Of a stretch of DNA of 15,392 nt, positions 9,715 to 15,392 are shown one piece after another (position 1 is the stretch's first letter; every line of letters begins with the position of its first letter). The position numbers were made by a program, and so were the translations under genes. Below the pieces are notes generated by a model. It searched no databases. It had not been told where the DNA came from and saw only the letters and a list, made by a program, of their open reading frames with translations. The DNA comes from Larix sibirica (taxonomy: Eukaryota > Streptophyta > Pinopsida > Pinales > Pinaceae): the NCBI GenBank assembly GCA_004151065.3, contig NWUY0300015462.1:90034-105425 (forward strand), written 5' to 3'.

Positions 9715-9803
9715 TGTGACATCATCTTGACATGGCATGACACACATATGCTTATGTGACACTGGTGTCCATGTGTCAGCCTATGATGATGCCATGTCAT
9801 CTT
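9715..9803. repeat. Nested dyad cluster
   Basis: TGACATGGCAT at 9728-9738 is perfectly inverted as ATGCCATGTCA at 9789-9799. Between them GACACTGGTGTC at 9758-9769 is itself an inverted repeat with a two-base centre. The sequence also repeats GTGACA and GTGTCA words. It can form a branched hairpin or act as clustered protein-binding sites; function is unknown. Confidence 0.6.
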
Positions 9804-10729
9804 AACTATGCCCCCAATGTGCCATAACCCTTTTAATTGTATCCACTTCTATGTGTGTGTGTGTCTAAAATCTTTATTGATGTGCCTCGAATAACCGATG
9901 TGGCACTACCCTAACAATTGATACGATAGGGGTCCCATCTCTAACAAGTGACTTTGGCACACATGTTTTCTCATGCACGATTAGATCTACTGTCTAGATC
10001 AATTTCGAAGTTTGAGCTTGTTAGTCTTTAGCATGTCCCTTGCCCTCTGAAATTTAGGAAACAACCTTTGCACATTTTCATGCTCTCATCATTTGGTCCT
10101 CTAAAAACCATTTACTGATGTCATTGAAAATGCTCTTCCACATGGTTACATCACAATTAACATGCCAGGTAATGTGGTGTCCTTTTCCTACCATAACATC
10201 ACATCTTCTTACATGCACCTCCATTGCGCCCACGTGTCACCCTTGAACTATCTTTGCTCAATGTCTTTCCTAAACACTTGGCATCCATCTAATGATTGAG
10301 ATATATGCCTCATGTTGATTCCAGAGCATATACACACCAAAGTGTAGGTATTTTAACACACCCCTAAGCCTCCTAAGTAGTATATCAATATATATATGGC
10401 AAGCAATTAAGGATTCAAAGCTTGAAGAATTGTTTCTAAAAACCACTTTTTGGGTCTAAAGTCATATAAGCTTACAAAACTTCTCACCAATACCACTTTT
10501 CCAAAAACCATTCTTTCCATTCTCTCACACATTTCTTAATACTAATCTGGCACTAAGGTTTTCCCCTTTGACTATTTATTATGGCCTTTAACCATGTAAT
10601 CAATGAAATCCCGCACAATTTAAACCGCAATTTAAATTTCAACATCGAATGCAAACTTCTAATCCATAGCCCTTCTGTTTCCAAGAGAAATTTGACCTTA
10701 TTTTTGTCAAATTCAACCTCTGCTATTGA
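9804..10729. other. Interior near the 5' LTR side, with G-box and TATA-like motifs
   Basis: No reading frame is supported. A G-box/ABRE-type core CCCACGTGTC lies at about 10229-10238 and an alternating TA stretch (ATATATATATGG) at about 10388-10399, which together would resemble a plus-strand plant promoter. No downstream ORF supports that. In minus-strand terms this is where gag would be expected, but none is seen. A short (TG)7 run lies at 9851-9864. Confidence 0.3.
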
Positions 10730-10753
10730 TGTGTGTGTGTGTGTGTGTGTGTG
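10730..10753. repeat. (TG)12 microsatellite
   Basis: Twenty-four bases of uninterrupted TG dinucleotide, ending about 11 bp before the left arm of the large inverted repeat. It is likely polymorphic. Confidence 0.95.
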
Positions 10754-10764
10754 ATTTCTTTTCT

Positions 10765-11608
10765 CAGAGCTTGTTGAATTCCTTGGAGCTGAACCCTTTA
10801 ATTCATGATTATAGCTAGTAATGCTTCCATTTCCATCCTATATGCTCTATCAAGAGCACAAAATGAGCATTTCAAGGCCATGCATATCTCATTTACAGGC
10901 TTTTACACTTCTTCCTCGTAGACATTTTATCAAACATATAATATACAAACTGCATTTTCCCCATATCAATAGAGCCAACCTCTAAATTCTATAAATTGCT
11001 TCAACTACACCTCCATAACCTATGAATTATTCCACTGGTAACCCAATTTGTAATTGGATCCTCAATTTAACATTAGCTGCAAGCTTCAAGCTCTGTTTTC
11101 CCCAACGTATTCTCATAGAGGAATTCTATCAAACACTTAATATGTAAAGTGTAATTCTTTCCCAATTCCCTTGCAACACTGGGGTTGTATGGGCTAGAAA
11201 CCAGTTTGCACAGGAAAGAATTACACTTTACATGTTAAGTGTTTGATAGAATTCCTCTATGAGAATAAGTTGGGAAAAATAGTGTTTGAAGCTTGCTAAT
11301 GTTGAATTGAAGGATCCAATTACAAATTGGGTTACTTGTGGAATAATTCATAGGTTATGGATGTGTGGTTGAAGCAATTTATAGAATTTAGAGTTTGGCT
11401 CTATGGAAATTTGGAAAATGCAATTCGTATATTATATGTTTGATAAAATGTCTATGAGGAAGAAGTGTAAAATCCTATAATTGAGATATTCATGGCCTTG
11501 AAATGCCTAGATTGTGCTCTTGATAGAGCATACAAGATGGAAATGGAAGCATTAGTAGCTATAATCGTGAACTAAAGGGTTCAACTCCTAGGAATTCAAC
11601 AAGCTCTG
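10765..11608. repeat. Large inverted repeat (foldback), ~397-bp arms, 50-bp loop
   Basis: Left arm 10765-11162 and right arm 11213-11608 are reverse complements at about 90% identity by eye, with few indels. Anchors: CAGAGCTTGTTGAATTCC at the outer left against GGAATTCAACAAGCTCTG at the outer right, and GTGTAATTCTTTCC against GGAAAGAATTACAC at the loop. Long exact blocks such as GAGGAATTCTATCAAACACTTAA recur in inverted form. Transcription from either side would give a long near-perfect hairpin RNA. It lies inside the LTR element about 75 bp from its primer-binding site. The lower divergence than between the LTRs suggests it formed after the retrotransposon inserted. Confidence 0.95.
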
Positions 11609-11630
11609 GGATTTCTAGCCCATACCCAAT
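11181..11630. mobile_element. Candidate MITE-like element (~450 bp) forming the right half of the foldback
   Basis: GTATGGGCTAGAAACCAG at 11187-11204 in the hairpin loop is inverted as CTGGGATTTCTAGCCCATAC at 11606-11625, outside the right arm, differing by a two-base insertion. These bound the right arm and look like terminal inverted repeats. The pentamer ACACT occurs at 11176-11180 and 11631-11635, a possible target-site duplication. Immediately beyond it (about 11634) similarity to the leader of the left element resumes, as expected at an insertion edge. The superfamily is unknown and the pentamer could be chance. Confidence 0.4.
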
Positions 11631-11683
11631 ACACTCTATAAATATTTTGAGGTGATGGGGCACTCAAACTCCACCAAAATCTT

Positions 11684-11695
11684 CTCTCTAATACC
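11684..11695 (-). promoter_or_regulatory. Primer-binding site beside the 5' LTR
   Basis: Minus-strand TGGTATTAGAGA resembles the initiator-tRNA-Met type TGGTATCAGAGC. It begins a few bases past the 5' LTR end at 11701, which is the correct spacing for first-strand priming. The C to T change fits decay by cytosine deamination. Confidence 0.75.
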
Positions 11696-11700
11696 AAAAT

Positions 11701-12865
11701 TAAATTACATTGTCCAGTTGTAGTACTCAATAGTGGGAATAGAACTATAGTTTTCTCAACCACTCAATCTTAACACATTAATGTAGCTCTAAAATAATTT
11801 CAGCCATGAGTATGCCATTAAATGCATGCACACAAAAACAAACAAGTTGACAAATAATCAAATTCATAGCATAACATTAAACACAACATTCCATGACATA
11901 ATTAGATTACTTATCTTATTGTGAAATAATCTTGCAACTAGTTGCAAATGAAGGATGTTCCTTCCAACCTTAGGCTCTCCACCACACTAAATATTTATAT
12001 GACAGAGGCTACCCCCAAGTCGAGGCTATGAATACATAATGGCAAAGTTCCTAAGGTTTGACTGTATTTCCTCATGCTCAACCCATAACCCATAAAAACT
12101 CTTTGGTGCTAGAAATCCCCTCTACAACTATCCCAATCAAACAAGACTCTTCCCCCTCAACCTACATAGCACCAATAATGGGATCCTCTTCTTTGTAAAC
12201 AATCCCTCAAGCTATCCCAATTCCGCTCCAATTATTTAGCACAAGCTAGCCAGGGAATATCATTGTCAAGACTCCCGGGATTCTTAGTTGTAGGCTAAGT
12301 TTTCCTCTCTACAAAGTACCATAATCCTTAGCATAAATTCTTTAGGAAATCTCTTAAACCTTCATGAAAGTACATTGTCCAGTCTCCCTTCCTACCTTCA
12401 TACCACCAGGAATAATAATGATAATCAGGCCACATGGTGAAAATCCCAACATTATATTTGGATGTTAGGAAACCTCCACATGGTCCTCACGAGGAATCCA
12501 TGTTTCACTCTAACCCCAAACTTAGGATATTAATATTGACAAAAAATATTAATAAAGTATTTAATAATCAAGGGTGGTTTAAGGTATTTAGGTTAAAACA
12601 TTAGCTAATGTCCCCCCCAAGCTCCAAGCCCCCTTAGGCCTCCAATAAGATCCCTTTCACTTCGCCCACTTGTGGAATCATATGATTCATATACCCCCAT
12701 CTCTTTTTTGTCCTTCATTTGCAATTGCCAGGGATTTTATTTTATAGATCAATGTACACAATTAAAATATGTTTGGTAGTCCTATACCATTTATATCTAA
12801 CTTCTAGACACTTGATAATTACATACACATTTAAATTATGGGGTAAAAAATGGGATATTGTGACA
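11701..12865 (-). repeat. 5' LTR of the element (right LTR copy)
   Basis: A 1165-bp direct copy of 3727-4870. On the minus strand it starts TGTCACAATATCCC, with four extra bases relative to TGTAATACCC in the other copy, and ends at 11701 where the terminal CA has become TA. Primer-binding site and leader lie at its inner end. Its outer side (12866 onward) lacks a purine tract, as expected for host flank. The divergence from its partner implies great age unless the two LTRs come from different insertions. Confidence 0.9.
12738..12746 (-). promoter_or_regulatory. Candidate TATA box in the 5' LTR
   Basis: Minus-strand TATAAAATA about 120 nt inside the LTR start, aligned with TATAATATA in the other copy. 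It would be the U3 core promoter if correctly assigned. Confidence 0.4.
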
Positions 12866-13888
12866 TGGATGACAACTTAGTAGTATATTACTAGAGAAGA
12901 CCAATGATTATAATAAATTGTTGCATCCTCTTTCTTTGTATCTTTACCTTCATGATACACTTATTTTATTGTATTGATAAGAGGTGAATAAACAAGATAT
13001 GAAGTGTTGATGGTTTGTATTCCCTTGGCTACATGTATTATTATGTATATGTTTGTTTGTCATACCTATTTTTGCTCTATATCTTCCTCCTTCTCATCCT
13101 CATCCTCCTTCCCTTTGAAAACACCAAGTAAGCAATTGATAATGAAGGGGAAGACAAACAAGCACAACATCTTAGGAAAGGAAAAAGCACACGTGGAATG
13201 CCTTCCCATTGTTGATGATGATATGTGCATCAACCTCACCATCCAACCACGCCACTCAACACATCATACATATTTGGTATGTAAGTAAGTGGAGGGTGGG
13301 GTCATACATAACAAATACATATATGTACCCGTGTATATCTATGAGCCTACTAGGACTATTTATGGGCTCTCTATTATAGTTTGGTATGGAATTTGGTAAA
13401 ATGTATTGATTAAAGAGAGACACATGCTACAAAAGGTTTTTGACTATGAAACTTTCATTGTACAAAAGGGATCACTCTCCAATGGCAGAAATTTAGCCTA
13501 TGGTGCTCACACGGATGACCCCCTGATAGGGCAATCGTACAATGTATGATGAGGTGATAAATGACATGCAACTTGGTGGAACTTTAATCGTGTGTTCAAT
13601 TATAGTTATCATCACCACTATTTTAATTCGATTAAGCCCCTATGTTATCACCTATATGGATTGTTGTGCTTTTATAGGTGGCCTAACTCCTTATTCAATA
13701 CCATGGTTGAGGTTAGTTGTCTTTTATTACCTTTGTGTATTAAGTACTTGTATAATTAACGAAAACTTAATTAGATAGTAATTAAGTGAAGTTCTTTGTA
13801 TTTCTCACTAAGTTCAAATCCTCCATAAAATTGATTTATCTCTCACAAACTATTTAAATACAAATTCTCTATAATTTTGACAAAATAG
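12866..13888. other. Right flank of the element, with one weak ORF
   Basis: No gene is supported. A 94-codon plus-strand ORF (13004-13288) ends in a charged, less AT-biased part containing MKGKTNKHNILGKEKAHVEC and is followed by a GTAAGT (13281-13286) that would be a strong splice donor. Its first half is a Ser-rich run encoded by TCC/CTC-type low complexity. It may be an exon relic or chance. A hydrophobic ORF at 13542-13778 has no recognisable family. Strand skew weakens here, consistent with having left the retrotransposon. Confidence 0.3.
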
Positions 13889-13989
13889 ATATCTCAACTT
13901 GCAATCTTTTGGTAAAAAATATATCTCAATTTGCAATTTCTTGGTAAAAAACCCCTTCCTCAAATATTATGAAAAGACCTTCCTCAAAT
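13889..13989. repeat. Two adjacent short tandem duplications (32 bp and 24 bp)
   Basis: ATATCTCAACTTGCAATC at 13889 recurs as ATATCTCAATTTGCAATT at 13921, and both copies end GGTAAAAAA, giving a 32-bp period. Directly after, CCTTCCTCAAAT at 13954-13965 recurs at 13978-13989, a 24-bp period. Confidence 0.85.
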
Positions 13990-14246
13990 TTGATAAACTT
14001 GCTATAATGCATTCTAATATCCCAAAATTAAAGCAATACGTGCTTACCACGTAATTATAATAGAAAACCTCTTCTCCAATAAAAAGACAATTATATTGCA
14101 GAGTGATAAAACATGTCGTGGTAAAGAGTGTAATGGCTCATGATACCTTTATTGACTTTACTTTCATTAGGCATTGATTTATATTAAGGTTGAAATCTAG
14201 GAAGTAAGATGAATGTGTCAACACAAAGGACATTTCATATAATAAA

Positions 14247-14370
14247 TTTGATTGGTCGTTTAAAAGTTTGGGCATAAAAAATTACTTTACTTAACTGAAA
14301 TTAAAGTATTTGATTGGTTGTTTAAAAGTTTGGACATAAAAAAATACCTTTATTGTGACTAAAATATTAT
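14247..14370. repeat. 62-bp tandem duplication (two diverged copies)
   Basis: TTTGATTGGTCGTTTAAAAG at 14247 recurs as TTTGATTGGTTGTTTAAAAG at 14309. Both copies continue GTTTGG-CATAAAAAA and then into more diverged A/T-rich tails. Confidence 0.85.
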
Positions 14371-14487
14371 TTATTTGTCTTGTTTGTGAGCCATTTTCAT
14401 ATGTCAAATAAGATTCCTTAATACACTCGTGTTTAGGGTTTAGGTACAAATTTTAAGGTGGAGGTGTACATAATTGTACATCTCTGG

Positions 14488-14495
14488 TATAAATA
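14488..14495 (+). promoter_or_regulatory. TATA-like motif
   Basis: TATAAATA, a good plant TATA-box match, lies just after an imperfect palindrome of two TGTACA words (14466-14480). No supported gene follows, so this may be incidental in AT-rich DNA. Confidence 0.15.
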
Positions 14496-14507
14496 GGTAG
14501 TGGAGGG

Positions 14508-14757
14508 TGAAGGTATGTATTTGTAAGATGATTGTGTTGATATAGATTTTATAGTGAAGGAATGTATTTGTGAATATAAAGGTATATTTTTAAATTTAGA
14601 AAATGGGTGAGGAGATGAAAATATGTATTTGCGAGATTTTTGTATATAATTGAATGAAATAATGTATTTGTGAATACACAGGTATATTTTTAAATTTGGA
14701 AATGGGCGAGGAGATGAAAATATGTATTTGCGAGATTTTTGTATATAATTGAGTGAA
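14508..14757. repeat. ~100-bp tandem array (two full copies plus a half copy)
   Basis: Full units at about 14556-14655 and 14656-14754 share AATGTATTTGTGAATA, GGTATATTTTTAAATTT and GAGATGAAAATATGTATTTG, differing at a few positions with one single-base indel. A diverged half unit (GAAGGTATGTATTTGTAAGA) precedes them from 14508. The minus-strand ORF at 14433-14774 exists because one repeat is 99 bp, a multiple of three, and repeats about 33 residues; it is a by-product of the array. Confidence 0.92.
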
Positions 14758-15336
14758 AGCCATCTATCCATCAACTTTTTTCATACCATTTTATGCGGTT
14801 GAACATGATATTATGTTATGGGCAAGTTTATCAAAGTTATTGTCTACCTTTCCTTTTCATGTTATCTTCCAAGATTGTTCCAAGATTTTATAATGATGCT
14901 TTTATATTTAAAAAAAATGATCCCAAGGAGTTGATTGATTTACAGTCATTATATAGTTTAAAAAAGACCGAGTAAATAAAATAATGTGGTCCCTCAACCT
15001 TGGTTTTTCTTCTCATACTAAATGAAGTTATTATTGATTTTTTTTTTCATATTAATAGTGTTGGTGGTTTTATTATCATATTTATAAGATATTTTTAACT
15101 TATTGTTATTATTTATATATGATATCACAAGCTATCTTATGACAATGGCATATTTGTATTTGTATGCCAAAATATTCTTCCAAAATAACTCTTCCCTCCC
15201 CTATCCAAATTATTTTGGATTATAACGTTAATTTATAAGGACAATTATGTAGTTTAAAATTTACTTCAAAAGGAAAGTGGTGTTGAACTTTTCAAATAAG
15301 GGCCTATTAAATGTAGCATATTGTCTAATTGTTTTC
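14758..15336. other. AT-rich sequence with one weak ORF
   Basis: A plus-strand ORF at 14793-14975 ends with RFYNDAFIFKKNDPKELIDL and SLYSLKKTE, which has protein-like composition, but no family is recognised and no exon structure can be shown. The rest is AT-rich with nothing recognisable. Confidence 0.25.
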
Positions 15337-15392
15337 TGTCATGTCCCCATTCCATTAGCACCTTGGTCAAGTCACTAGCCCATTAGATTCCC
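15337..15392 (+). mobile_element. Possible start of another LTR at the window edge
   Basis: The sequence changes abruptly from AT-rich to TGTCATGTCCCCATTCC at 15337 and is less AT-rich to the window end. TG plus a C-rich block is a common plant LTR start. Only 56 bp are visible, so this is a guess. Confidence 0.2.

Larger units (their letters stand above)
3727..12865 (-). mobile_element. Ancient LTR retrotransposon, probably Ty3-like, non-coding
   Basis: In minus-strand order: 5' LTR (12865-11701), primer-binding site (11695-11684), about 6.8 kb interior, polypurine tract (4884-4871), 3' LTR (4870-3727). All structural parts are visible and correctly ordered. The interior shows no recognisable protease, reverse transcriptase, RNase H or integrase, only broken Lys/Glu-rich scraps. 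It is therefore either a large non-autonomous derivative (LARD-like) or a fully decayed element. The LTR start TGTAATACCC and the purine tract resemble plant Ty3 elements, but without pol the superfamily is inference. No matching target-site duplication is seen: the right flank is TGGAT (12866-12870), while the left side carries a second primer-binding site. Confidence 0.85.

Noticed and set aside
12866-12870. TGGAT as target-site duplication of the LTR element
   Set aside because: No matching TGGAT lies at the left LTR edge (3722-3726 is AAAAT), and the left edge is an internal junction anyway.
13542-13778. Hydrophobic 78-codon ORF resembling a membrane protein
   Set aside because: T-rich sequence yields hydrophobic codons by chance; no start context, family or exon structure supports it.
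13811-13822. GTTCAAATCC, a tRNA T-loop-like word
   Set aside because: No acceptor stem, D arm or anticodon arm can be built around it.
14433-14774. 113-codon minus-strand ORF
   Set aside because: It is created by the ~100-bp tandem array: its sequence is two copies of one 33-residue unit rich in Ser, Lys, Tyr and Ile, with no domain.
1-15392. CRISPR array, bacterial operon, phage or organelle genes
   Set aside because: No regularly spaced short repeats, ribosome-binding sites, dense ORFs or recognisable organelle genes on either strand.

Overview
The window looks like nuclear DNA from a land plant with a large, repeat-rich genome. A gymnosperm such as a conifer is plausible, but that is inference. 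It is AT-rich, has no long open reading frame, no convincing host gene and no RNA gene. It holds old, decayed transposable elements. There is nothing bacterial in it: no operons, ribosome-binding sites or CRISPR array.

Left edge (1-~2850): a minus-strand RNase H fragment of a retroelement (probably LINE-type) runs off the left end and stops abruptly near 123. AT-rich sequence follows, with a weak two-frame coding remnant (362-660) and an 86-bp tandem duplication (1197-1368). The rest to about 2850 is featureless.

Centre (~2850-12865): a minus-strand LTR retrotransposon dominates. Two direct copies of a ~1.15-kb LTR lie at 11701-12865 (5' LTR) and 3727-4870 (3' LTR). The primer-binding site, resembling the plant initiator-tRNA-Met type, abuts the 5' LTR at 11684-11695. 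The polypurine tract abuts the 3' LTR at 4871-4884. The left LTR is also followed by its own primer-binding site and leader (3672-3726), giving a PPT-LTR-PBS junction. That is the signature of a head-to-tail tandem element in which a second internal region continues leftwards. The LTRs are only about three-quarters identical by eye, so the element is ancient. Its ~6.8-kb interior has no intact gag or pol, only purine-rich, Lys/Glu-rich minus-strand coding scraps and a degenerate zinc-knuckle-like motif.

Inside the element, close to the 5' LTR, is a large inverted repeat (10765-11608). Its two ~397-bp arms are about 90% identical and flank a 50-bp loop. Its right half looks like a ~450-bp miniature transposon (11181-11630) with terminal inverted repeats and a possible 5-bp target duplication. 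The arms are much less diverged than the LTRs, so the foldback is probably the younger event.

Right flank (12866-15392): AT-rich DNA with several short tandem duplications (32, 24, 62 and ~100 bp periods), two weak ORFs that may be exon relics, and a possible LTR edge at 15337. No genes can be shown to work together; the coherent story is nested, decaying mobile DNA.
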